From positions 524,050 through 588,049 of the forward strand of contig RPFO01000127.1 in NCBI GenBank assembly GCA_009746045.1: 64,000 bases of DNA, in the 5' to 3' direction. Under the pieces are notes generated by a model. That model had not been told where the DNA came from, did not search any database, and saw only the letters and a program-made list of their open reading frames with translations. The position numbers and the translations under genes are program-made. The stretch's first letter is position 1, and each line of letters starts with the position of its first letter. Shown piece after piece: positions 19,218 through 29,500 of this stretch. The DNA is from Mesostigma viride. Its lineage: Eukaryota > Streptophyta > Mesostigmatophyceae > Mesostigmatales > Mesostigmataceae.

Positions 19218-19793
19218 CGTCTATAGCCAAGGGGCTTTTATGGATTGGACAACAAAGCCAAGCTTTATTATACCATGGTGAATCAAAACCAACGTCGCAA
19301 CAATGGCGACCCCACGTCCTTGATATCGACGTGCTTGTCGAACTTGCTCCAACCTTAGCCTGAAGAGAACCAATCAGAACCATGGAATCCTATACAAGAT
19401 CTTCGTATCCAGCCTAGTCACACAGAACAGAACAACACCACACACAGCCTGGCAGAATCTTTCCATGAGATCTTAAATCTGTCGTGAGCACTGAAGTCCC
19501 AAAGGAGCATTTAAGACTCAATAGTACCAACTAACAAACTACAACCCCACGTGGATCAGGCCACGACCAATGAGGGCTCCTATCAGTAGTATCAGCCAAC
19601 AAACTATAACCCTACGTGGATCAGGCCACGACCAATGAGGGTTCCTATCAGTTGGCTGACAAAGTATCAGCTCCAAGTACCGTCGTCTTAGAAACCTCAT
19701 AACTTTCTCAATACTGATCCAAAAGTCCTCGAATAAAAGCCAAACATTCACAAAACAAAGGATGTAACAACAAAGTCATTTTTGCTTGTTACA
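19218..19793 (-). repeat. gypsy 5' LTR, outer portion
   Basis: Remainder of the LTR that begins at 6835; ends GTTACA at 19793. It contains an internal tandem duplication of about 70 bp (around 19527-19665) sharing CAACAAACTA and CGTGGATCAGGCCACGACC. The following bases CCCAT would be one copy of the target duplication; the other copy is outside the window. Confidence 0.6.
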
Positions 19794-19952
19794 CCCATGA
19801 TCTATCAAGCATGTTGCGCCCCGGCACCATGCCGTGGAGAGAGCGCTCTGTGGCCTGCCCACCTGCGGCAGTGAGAGAAGCTAGGGCGCCCTCCCTCGAT
19901 CCTTCTCACTGTGTATATAGGGTTGAAGGTTCCTTTACTCTGTATTGGCACC

Positions 19953-19992
19953 CACGTGACGCAGTCACGTGCTTATTAATTAATTAATTAAT
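19953..19992 (+). repeat. G-box palindrome followed by (TTAA)n tail, copy 1
   Basis: CACGTGACGCAGTCACGTG (8-bp inverted arms, two CACGTG cores), then CTTAT(TAAT)n. The same unit recurs at 24001-24041 (inverted) and 49953-49990. Confidence 0.8.
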
Positions 19993-20130
19993 CTATCAAG
20001 CTATATGCCCAGCTAAGGGGAGCCTGTCATGGGGAGGGAAGATATCAGCATATGGCTATTATACAAAAGCCGATTTATGGCCTGCGCTGGTTGTCTCCTT
20101 GATACAAAAGCTAAGGCATGGCTTCTCATG

Positions 20131-20848
20131 ATGAGTAGGGTAGTTAGGATTTTTCTATCTAGACTAGATAGATTAGCGTTAGGATAGTCCGATTACGCGG
20201 CTCTCTCCACTCCACCACCCATCAAGGAATATGTGCTACATGATCTCCCAACGGATCGAGGCATGTTATTTTCTGATTTGGCACGCTGCAAAGGTGAAAA
20301 CCATTTGCGTTCAGTGCCGGTCCGCGGAAAACGCGGAAAACGCGATCTGCAAATTAATGAATCCGACCGGAATCGAACTGGGGACCTCTCGCACCAACTT
20401 TCGCTGACTATATAGCACGGACGTCTCCGGATCCTAGGGCATCGCCAACATACACCTAGGTACCGTCATCCGCAAAAGTTCTCCTTTCCGGGGAGTGATG
20501 CAAGCCTTTCGGATTTGGTGCTAGATAAATCATTCGAGATCTGTGTGTGTAGGAGTACTACACACGTGTCTGTTATAATTTAATTTAATTTAATTTAATG
20601 GGTTCTCAGCAGAGAGTGGCTCTGTGCGTAGTCACAGCATAACTAAATAATAAAGCCAGGCATCATCTGGTGTGTGGCGCGTCATGGGCACACATTTAAA
20701 TTAAATTAAATTATAACATGCCTCCGTTGGGAGATCATGTAGCACATATTCCTGGATGGGTGGTGGAGTGGATCTAGAGCCGCGTAATCGGACTAACCTA
20801 ACGCTAATCTAGCTAGTCTAGAAAAATCCTAACTACCCTACTCATCAA
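20131..20848. repeat. inverted pair of LINE 3'-UTR copies (arms 20131-20247 and 20720-20848)
   Basis: The arms share GATGAGTAGGGTAGTTAGGA, TCCGATTACGCGGCTCT, CCACTCCACCACCCAT and GTGCTACATGATCTCCCAACGG in opposite orientation. The right arm is the 3' UTR of the decayed LINE 20838-22200 (minus strand), whose tail is an AATTT-type simple repeat (about 20690-20715). The left arm is a second, plus-oriented fragment. An inverted (TTTAA)n block also occurs at about 20573-20600. Confidence 0.6.
20362..20435 (-). other. degenerate tRNA-like segment
   Basis: The reverse strand contains GTTCGATTCC (B box, 20369-20378) preceded by a tRNA-Glu-like TATAGTC A-box-like stretch. The T-stem does not pair properly and no complete cloverleaf forms. 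It may be the head of a tRNA-derived SINE rather than a functional tRNA. Confidence 0.25.
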
Positions 20849-22200
20849 AACGCCTCCTCTTGGGGGGAGGTGGCTTGCCCACAGGGTCGGGCGTGTGAGC
20901 CTTGACAATCTTCTTCCACCGCGTCTTGTTCTGCATGGCAGTCCAAGGAAGGGAGAGAGAGTGGATGCGGTATTCAAACTGGGCTGGGACCAGTAGGTCA
21001 TCCAGCAACATCTGGACGTAGTTCGTGGCATGTTTCCCTACCCTTTTGGGAATGCCCTTGGGGCCAGGCCAGGTCAAAATGTGCCGCCCTGGCTGGCCAA
21101 TCCGCTGGGGGCCTGCCAGACCAAGGGCGGTGTCGACCTGGCTGGTGCGAGCAAGGTGTCCTACAAATGCTATCCTACGCTGTCTAATCTCGTCCGAAAT
21201 ACGAGGCATGCCCTGATACAAAGACTCTGATGACGGGCGCTTGGAAAACCCTACGTTCAGGACCTGTCGGAGCATCCTGTAAACTGTGCCGTCTAGCCTA
21301 GATGCCAGTGTGGGGGTGAGTGTCCACGCCTCGGCGCCATACGTGAGCACCGTGAGGACGAGGACCTTGAAGAGCATCCTGTAAACTGTGCCGTCTAGCC
21401 TAGATGCCAGTGTGGGGGTGAGTGTCCACGCCTCGGCGCCATACGTGAGCACCGTGAGGACGAGGACCTTGAAGAGCATGCGCTTGCGGTGCTCGCCCAG
21501 GCCCTTGGAGCGCCAGTACTGGGTGTTGAGCGAACGGAGCCTAGCCCAGGCCAGGCCAATGCGGGTGTCCACATCGTCGGCGGTGTCAGAGAGCCAGCTC
21601 CCTAACAGTTTGAAGCGATCGCGGAACGGGACCGTCGTCCCGTCTAGCAGGCGCGGCAGCGGCGGTGTACTGGAGGCCCCAATCACCATCGCCTCAGTTT
21701 TGACACTAATCTCCAACCCCACCGCCCTCGCCTCCAGGCCGGCCCAGACAGTCCAGCCAGGTCTGAATGTGCTCGGGGCGCGCGATGAGGGTGGTGTCAT
21801 CCGCATAAATCAGGTCGGCCAGGCGATAGCCAGGTTCAACCCCGCCGTGCTCTTTCTCGTTAAGGATGTCCAAGCCCGGGCTCGAACCCCTTAAGAGCAG
21901 TAAAGCGCGCACGTGCTCGGCGCATATATGACGTGATCCACGACAATAATGAACAGGTATGGGGACAGGACACAACCTTGCCACACCCCGTACGTGGTGA
22001 AGGGGGAATGGTGGGGTGGTGCCTTCCGCAGTCCGCACTACTGCCTGTGAGCCCTCATACAGCTAGTCGGCGAATGGCAGCAATAAACGCAGGTGGCACT
22101 CGATCCAGAGCTAGGATGGCCCAAAGAGCCTCCCAGAGGACCGTGTCAAAGGCCTTGATATAGTCAACAAAATGGGCACACATGTACATGACTAATTAAT
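20838..22200 (-). pseudogene. decayed non-LTR retrotransposon RT (RTE-like C-terminal part)
   Basis: Two minus-strand frames carry RT remains. About 22038-21706 contains the catalytic block LADLIYADDTTLIA. The frame 21806-20838 contains FKLLGSWLSD, IGLAWARLRSLN, VLTYGAEAWTL, RQRRIAFVGHLAR and a basic end, the thumb and C-terminal pattern common in RTE-like elements. A frameshift separates them. The endonuclease and N-terminal RT are missing. An exact in-frame 102-bp tandem duplication lies at 21270-21473. The 3' UTR continues below 20838 to a simple-repeat tail. Confidence 0.7.
21270..21473 (-). repeat. 102-bp exact tandem duplication inside the RT pseudogene
   Basis: The units 21270-21371 and 21372-21473 are identical and encode a 34-residue block (MLFKVLVLTVLTYG... 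to ...GTVYR) twice in frame. Confidence 0.9.
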
Positions 22201-22329
22201 TTTGATTCTGATTTGGCACGCCGCAAATAGTGAAAACCATTTGCGTTCAGTGCCGGTAATGTTCATAAGTCAGCTGGTATAGTGCCTGTAGTAGGCGTGC
22301 ATGTACAAGGCCACTGCCTAACTATTCTA

Positions 22330-23250
22330 CACTACTACTGCTGTATTCCCCTAAGCTGGGGCGTCTGGAGTCGCTGCGGGGGCGCGGGGGTCGCTGGGGT
22401 CGTGTGCCAGGGCTTGTGGCCGACGTAGATATGGCCGCCCCCTTCCAGTACACGGCGGCTGTCCCGCCTTGGTCTGCCGGAGCTGGAGGTAGGTCGGCCA
22501 TAGCTCCCGTCGCCGTTGTTGCTGTGCCATGCAGGGTCAAGTCGTAGTCCACGGTGAAGGGAGTGTTCTCGAGCCGCTTGCAGCATCTGAGAAACGAAAT
22601 CTTGTCCGCTGGGCTTGTAAAGATGAGAAGAAGCGGGGGCGCCCCGGCGCCTTACCCCGCGCGCGGGGAAGGCGGTGGGCGACCAGCTTAATCTCACCAA
22701 GAAGGCCCATGCGATCAAGGATTTTGCTCTCAAACGCACGTGCAAGCTTCTCAGAATTCTCACCTTCCTACATGTCGAAGTTCTTGAGTATGGCGTTAAG
22801 GCTGCGCTTGGCGAGCTCGGCCTCCTCGCGGAGGTCGAGCTTCTGCTGCTGGAGCTGAGCTGCAACGGCGGAGGTGGTGCAGGTGGTGTGTCCGCCCAGG
22901 TCTGGGTGGGAGGACTGCATCGCCAGCCAGGCCAGCGAGGGCTGGCTTGGCGGCAATGTCCTTCACCGCCTGGGCGGTGAGCCGGCCTGCGGTGTTTTGC
23001 AGGACCTCGATGGCGATGGCATTGTCCTTGAGGCGCTAGGTCGATGTCGCGGAGCTGGGCGGTGATGGCGGCGGAGGAGGGGGTGGTGGCGGTGGAGGAG
23101 GCGAGGAGGGCGGAGGTGGCGGTGGAGATGGTGGAGAAAAGGGGGAGCTCGGCAGTCAGCGTGCCGCCCATGGTCGCCACATCTGCGCAGCGATGGGGGC
23201 CACGTGCTGCTCGATCGAGGGCAAAAAAGGCCCTTCTACTAATGTGTTGT
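22330..23250 (-). pseudogene. decayed LINE ORF1-like protein
   Basis: Minus-strand fragments in several frames. A coiled-coil-like piece (KLDLREEAELAKRSLN) is followed by FESKILDRMGLLGEIKL, then KISFLRCCKRLENTPFTVDY and AAVYWKGAAI. The same succession appears in 48347-49750, so both derive from one ORF1 family with a C-terminal domain of Transposase_22/L1-ORF1 style. It lies upstream of the RT remnant on the same strand, consistent with one internally deleted element. Confidence 0.5.
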
Positions 23251-23268
23251 GGACCATAGGGGTCTTGC

Positions 23269-23481
23269 CTAGCACGCTTCCCGCGCTTGCAAACACGCGG
23301 CTAAATTCCCCATTGGTGGGGGGTCATTGTCCTCTATAACCTGAGCCCACTTGGCCTTGTCCATCATCTTTTTAGTTTGATAAATCACGGAGAGGCCTAG
23401 GCCCCCCATGTCCTCTACTAGCTGCTCCTTGAAAGTGCGGGCCTTGCGGCGTCTAGCGCACTGCTGGGCACGTAAACGCAA
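23269..23481 (-). pseudogene. LINE RT C-terminal fragment
   Basis: The 70-codon minus-strand frame contains MGGLGLSVIYQTKKMMDKAKW, similar to the GGLGL...AKW block after the RT thumb of many LINEs. Isolated fragment; weak. Confidence 0.3.
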
Positions 23482-23499
23482 GTATAATAAGACAATGGT

Positions 23500-24480
23500 G
23501 CAGGCTCAAGCTATACTTTCGCCTGCGCTGGTTGTCTCGGCGCTGGCTGTTGCATGGGGGCATACCATGCGGTACGTTGAACGTACGACTCCTTTCTAGT
23601 GGTCAAAATAGCCATGCACACTGCATCCGATCGAAACCATGATTTCGCGCCTTTCTTCCGTTACTAATCCAGGCCATCCAATGACAGGATCATGTCATGC
23701 CATGCCATGCCATGCACAACGTCCTGTGCATCTCCAGTTGCATGTCGATCTCACCCACTACGGTTGATGGTGTTCACATAAGTACCGCCATGCGTACAGG
23801 AATAGTTGTCGTCACACCCGCGCTGCATCTAAATGCACTCAGGTCTACACAAAATCGTAAGGGCCCAACAGACCATCACAGGTAAAGCCAACCCAAGCTG
23901 CACACACTGCTCAGGGTCTCCACCATAAGGGGGCATGAACTTTGTCTTATTTACGCACCCAGGCCCTGCCACTCAGTGTAGCCTGTCTCGATCAATATTC
24001 CATTAATTAATTAATTAATAGACACGTGACTGCGTCACGTGAGCATAAGTCCTCAGTGGGAGGGGAACATGGGATGGAATGGATGGATCAATATTCCATA
24101 ACACGGCTTTATGACGCTTTTCACAGCAATACGGTTCAATGAGGTTTTAAAAAAGAGTACTATTGCTAAGGCTCCTAAAACTACAGGATTGCTAGTGATG
24201 ACTCAAGGTCCGCGTCAGCCTGATTGAATGAGATCCCGATCTTCGACAAGCATACCAGCACCCTGAAGGTACAAAGAAGCACTACAGTTGGCAGCCGGGG
24301 CAATGCTTACCCTTCAACGGACTCTTACTTCCCACATGGACATGCGTCCACGTGCTCTATCATTGATATGCCCATATTGTACTGGTTCCCATACCCATGC
24401 CTTGGACGCGCCAACGTCGCATTGTGAAGTCACGAATGAATGGCCATACTTATGTCATTATTGAGGCAAACAAAGATTGA
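23500..24480. other. intergenic stretch with repeat debris
   Basis: No gene recognised. It holds a short CATGC repeat (about 23692-23713) and, at 24001-24041, the inverted G-box palindrome with its (TTAA)n tail. It forms the 3' flank of the V-ATPase G gene. Confidence 0.5.
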
Positions 24481-24485
24481 AAGAT

Positions 24486-25489
24486 TTAAACCTTGGTCAC
24501 AGTGTCAACCAGGTATTTTGATACCTGCAAAGGGAAAGCATACACATGCAAGCACAAAAAGAGTAAGCATTTTTGCAGTGAATAATCTACAGAACGGTAA
24601 CTAGCTGAGAGCAGCAGCAAGCGTACGTCAACAAACAAGCCCACAGCCCCCGCAACTGATACCCTTTCCTCTCTTACCCTCATGCACCAAAGCTTTCTGA
24701 TAATATAAGCAAGTAGCTCTCTTATCTTTAAGCGTGTGGCATAACCAATGCATCCACCACTGGCTGCAATTGCTGAATTGACGTATACATTGAGTCACAT
24801 TATTCGCACTAGGGCGTAGGTTGAAACCAACGCTTTGCCGGCACTTAAGTGACCGGACAACCCTGGACACTTGCGAAGATTACTCCAACATCGCTTCACA
24901 CTACAATATTAAAAGAAAGACCGAGAAATGTTAAACAATCGAGGTCATCCACATACCTTCGCCCCGTTCCTTTGTACGTCCATCATGATAGCCTGAATGG
25001 CCGCCTGGGTCTCAGCCTCTAGCCGTTTATTGGAGGTTCCACTGTGGCCGCTCGACTGCAAAGTGGATACATAAAAAAATCCAAGGGAAACAGGTGTAAA
25101 TGGCATGCTTGCTTCCCATACAACTAGCATGATAATCAAGATTTTAGCCTACGACAAAACGATTGGCAGGATCGCTCCAATACCTCTGAAAGCTTTTTCT
25201 GGAAGTCCTTCTCGCGTTGTGCCCTGTACAACGCCACCTCCTGCTCTGCCTCCTCCTTCGCTTGCCTCAACCGAGCGGCCTTGCCTGCAAGAAAAATGTA
25301 AATTCCATACCACACAAGACGGCTCGTTAACCTCTAATCTCTACGATAAACAACCCTTACTTGAACAAAAGAAAAAAACTCAACTACGCATCCAAACTAC
25401 GTACTCTGCCTGGCGGCATTGGTAATCCTCTGAGCTTCCTGCTCCGCATTCAGCAGCCGCTGGATTCCCGTATGCGATTTGACGTCCAT
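24486..25489 (-). CDS. VHA-G: V-type proton ATPase subunit G
   Basis: Four exons on the minus strand: 25405-25489, 25184-25284, 24957-25055 and 24486-24524, all with GT-AG borders and matching phases. They give 107 residues, the usual length for the family (about 105-118). Subunit G forms the E-G peripheral stalk that links the V1 ATPase head to the Vo proton channel on vacuolar and endomembranes. Sequence support: [15 protein letters not shown] at the start, [24 protein letters not shown] (conserved basic/acidic helix), [14 protein letters not shown], and the end [10 protein letters not shown], which parallels the plant KMLIKYVTT tail. ATG at 25487-25489 is the first in frame. It is divergent from the chorein gene, with start codons 1.1 kb apart. 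Confidence 0.93.
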
Positions 25490-26583
25490 TTCCAGGCAAA
25501 ATAAATCAAAGAGGCAACCTGGCTAGGTATGTCTTCGCTTCCCCTCCCAGCTGACTTTTGCCTTACCGACCGTGCGTCTTTTGGGGAGGACTACGGTAGC
25601 TTGCTCGCTCGCTGCGTGCGCGTCGCACCATGCATGCACCAGGCTGCGCGCTCGTGCTCCGTTCCCTCCTGGCATGTTACTGGCGACTCACCCCAAGCCA
25701 CGCATTTGGGTGCAGTCGTTGCTGGACGGCTCGCTCTCTGATACGGATTCGAAATTACAACCGAAATTACAACCAAGTATCAGGGTAGCTGTGTTACAGT
25801 AGCTGTGTTACAGTAAACTGAACTCCATCAGGACAAACGCAAGTTAACTTCGGATGTTTGTTTAGTACAGTAGTTCCTGGGCTTCGCGCTGACTCCTGCG
25901 CCAGCGCCGCGCGCCCAGCGTATCCGTATTTCCGTAGCAATACTGCATCCGTATCATGGCGTTTGTCACGGCGTCAGTGGGCGTTTGCCACGTACCATTG
26001 TGCTGTCCGCCCCCTGTCGGAGATTGCCAGAATTTGTTGGAAATGGTGGACGTTGCCCATTTTCGTCAGTAGTTTGCTGGGGTGATACGAGCAGGGCTGG
26101 CATACGTAGTTGCCCGATAATATATGCACTACTTATGCAGTGTGGTCTTATTGGGCCATCTATTAGCAGGCATGGATAGTCAAGTCTTGGGAACTAGTGT
26201 GCGCTACCCCCTAAAGTAGAGCTCTGGGGTACATATTTTTGTCGGGGTTGAAAGGCTTACCCAATTACTACTGGTTCACTTCTTAATTCCTGCGTTTGTC
26301 AGGCATCTTACCATTATGATAATTTCCAGATTTAAATATCGCCCCGGAAATGCGGCAGCATACCTGTAGAGTAATGCGAGCTTCAATCCGAACCGCATTC
26401 TCGCTGTGGCGCTCCTGCCCCACGTCTGCAAGTGCTTTTCTTGGAAAGGAATTGCTATCTGTCCGCGGGGGTAATGCCACTTTCCCTGCCGGCATTAACT
26501 GGACATTCTAAGAAAATCACGTTGGGAAACATGGGTATATTCTAACTGCTGGATAGAAAGTACGGTGTTAGTAAGGCTGGGGA
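25490..26583. promoter_or_regulatory. bidirectional intergenic region between V-ATPase G and the chorein gene
   Basis: 1.1 kb between two divergent start codons. It must contain both 5' UTRs and promoters. No convincing TATA box or coding sequence was found. A GC-rich GCTCGCTCGCTGCG segment (about 25604-25622) and a short GTGTTACAGTAGCT duplication (about 25790-25815) are present. Confidence 0.5.
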
Positions 26584-29500
26584 ATGGAATCGCTTGTTTC
26601 AAAAATCCTACAAAATACCCTGAGCACATGGCTGGTGAAATTTTCCCGAGACCAGTTCAAGCTGCAGGGCAGGACTGCGGAGCTCACGAATTTAGGTAAC
26701 TTGCGTTCAACCATAGCGACGAAGATTGCACATAGTTTGAAAGCTGGTCACCACTCTTTTGAGTTGGGATCCGTTTGGCAAATTTGTTGAAACCTCACAT
26801 ACACACACACACACACACACTAAGTGACAAAAATGTGCACGGCTTTGGCTAAACATGCTAGATCTGTTAGGCTCATTACCTTAGTTTGAGGCATTCTGAT
26901 GGTTATTTATGGTAGTGTACGCCTTTCATGGTTGGAATCTTCAAAATTTGTTGATCATGCCAGTGTATTCCTTTCACGGTGGGAATCTTCAAAATTTGGT
27001 GTGGCGGGGAGGCACCATTTTACTCCCTGTCAATGCAGGGAATTACCCATGATAAGGTCAATGTTGGTGCTGAATTTTCAGTCAGGCATGAATTCTCTAG
27101 CTGCAATGTTGTGACGTACTCTGAAACTTGTTATTCTTTTGGATCCGTTGCCCTCGGCTTGGCAATTGAAACTATTCAGAAATTCGTCCCGAGATCCTGC
27201 ACGATGCTTTGGGGTTGCCAAAGTTTCTGCATGTGAGGCTGGCCCTTTTGAGGAAGCTGACAGTCAAGGTGTGTGCCTTATGGACTGCTGGCTGCTGTGC
27301 ACTTGGCAGCTTTTTGAGCACAACAGCTTAGAAATAATGTCAGCATTTGCGCTCATGGATGTCAGGCCACCTGGACCAGATAGATTGTTGTAAAATTCTG
27401 GCATACGTTCCACGTTTTCACGCCCACCATGATAAAAGCTGGGCTTTCAAAGCGCATTTTTAAATACAAGTGCTCATCAATTGACCCCCCCCCCCTCTTT
27501 CTCTTTTTACACCTTTTTTCCCCTTCACTTCTTACTATTAACAGTGTATTCAGAATGCAGTCGATGCAGTTGATATGAAACGAAATGAGATAGAAATGGA
27601 GCGGACGGGAGGGGCATAGTTCCAAATGGATCGTTAAGTTCTTTTATTGTGTGGCTGTGGGCCATATAGACCATGCCGATTCATCGAATCTTTGTCTTCT
27701 AACAATGAATTAAGCGATTACTCTTCCAATAGAAATCTTTAATAGCAGTCAACCCGGGCCATGTTTCCTTGTAAGCAAGGACTCTTTAGAAGTTATCTGA
27801 TGCGCCTTTTGGGCTTACTACAGGTAGGCCTTCAATTGGTTTTCAATTGGTAACCAACCAAGTGGCTTAAGCCTCCGGAAAGGCCTCCTAAGATAGGCAC
27901 GTTTTTGGTTTGGAAAAAAACATGCTAAGCCATCTTGTCCCTTTGCTGGTCATCCTGCTTCGTTTTTCATCTGACATGCCGGCATGGCCACTGACACATG
28001 GTTGGTATCCCTGCTCTTCGCCCCGTACGCCATCCTTTGGTTCCTTGCATGGATCCCCTTACGGGGGCTTTTTTTGTCACCGCCTCCCAGCTGCCCTCCA
28101 TGTCGAACGTGAAGACGGAGCCGGTGGTGGTGCAGATTGACCGGCTGGACCTCCAGCTGCTGGAGAAGAAGGAGCCGGTCGCACCCGTGGCGCCCACTGA
28201 CCCGTACGTCGGCACTGCATTACTGTCACCCATGGATGCACGTGTTGTCGTGATGGATTCACGCGTCGCCAGCACCGCCCATGGCTGGATGCCTTGGCCG
28301 TTGCAATACCTTTCCTCATCTGCCATACCTTGGTAGAACAGCTGGCAAGTGATTTATGCTCTGAACATTCGCCAGCCATAGGTTGCACGCATAGTGCTAA
28401 ACATTTCCAATTCCATTCATCTATATCATCCTGAATGAGTCGACAGCAGGCTCAAGCTTCCATAGTCCGGATCTTCCGAATTTGAGGCCTGCGCGGGTTT
28501 TCTCTTGACACACTCATCTCCATGAGCATCCGGCTTCCAACCCTAGTTTCTTTGTCTTTCCCTTTGCCCGGCTAATAGTCGTCAGGTCTCATGGCTCGGG
28601 TACTCCACACGTCACACTGGGGTTTCGCTATACCTGCCTCTGCCATATCACTACCCCCTGCAGATGCAACTACCTCCAGCGGATAGATGTGAATACTCCA
28701 TGCTGGTGGGCCACGGAAATTTGCATGCCTGTTGGCGTGGACAGCTGTCAAGGCGATTTCCCCAGTCGATTGTAGTGGCCCAGTCGATTGTAGTGGGAAT
28801 AAAGGAACTTTAGCCAGATGGTAAGATTTTTACTCCTGTCAATGTTATTCACTGCTCAAGCTGGCTTGAAGGAAAGCAGGACAGCTATGGCGTCGCAAGG
28901 CTGTGCTGAGGAATGAAATCCTTTTTGCATACAACGCGCGCAGATAGCCCAAGCCGGCCTTCTCTAGGACTTGTTTTAAGCACAGCATGCATGTGGCCGT
29001 TTAAGATAGCCTTGGTTCCGATAACCTTGGTTATGAAATAAGACCATTGGCTTGCCAGAACCGGTCTATTGTATGGCAGCTGCGGTAGCCAAGAAAAACA
29101 GCACGAGAAAAACAGCATCTCACTGCTCACCCTGTCTGGCGCGTCATTTACCTGAATATCTTGTTTTACAAGGGGTGTGCTCCTTGGGCAAATATTGCTA
29201 CAGGATCCTGATACTTTACTCTTGATCCTACTTTGTTGTCTGGTTGTAATCACCTTCGCCAGGTCCAAGAGCTCTGGATACGGATTTGCGGACAAGGTAT
29301 GGATGCAGGCTCCTCGTGTGACAGCTTGCGAAGCTTATGCTTGCCTAGAGTCAGGTGCTGCCAGATAAGAGGCTGGGAGCCCTCCAGGCCAATGTGGTAC
29401 TGCTGGTCGATGTGCAGTGAGGCATTGTACTATGGGTACAATGGCACTCCAGGACCTCATTGCTGACTCTCCTAGGGCACATGGTGCCGCGTGGAGTACA

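Noticed and set aside
20362..20435. Functional tRNA gene
   Set aside because: A B box is present but the T-stem and acceptor do not pair; better viewed as a degenerate tRNA-derived segment.
21870..21895. tRNA B-box-like GGGCTCGAACCCC
   Set aside because: Lies within the RT pseudogene frame, with no A box or cloverleaf around it.
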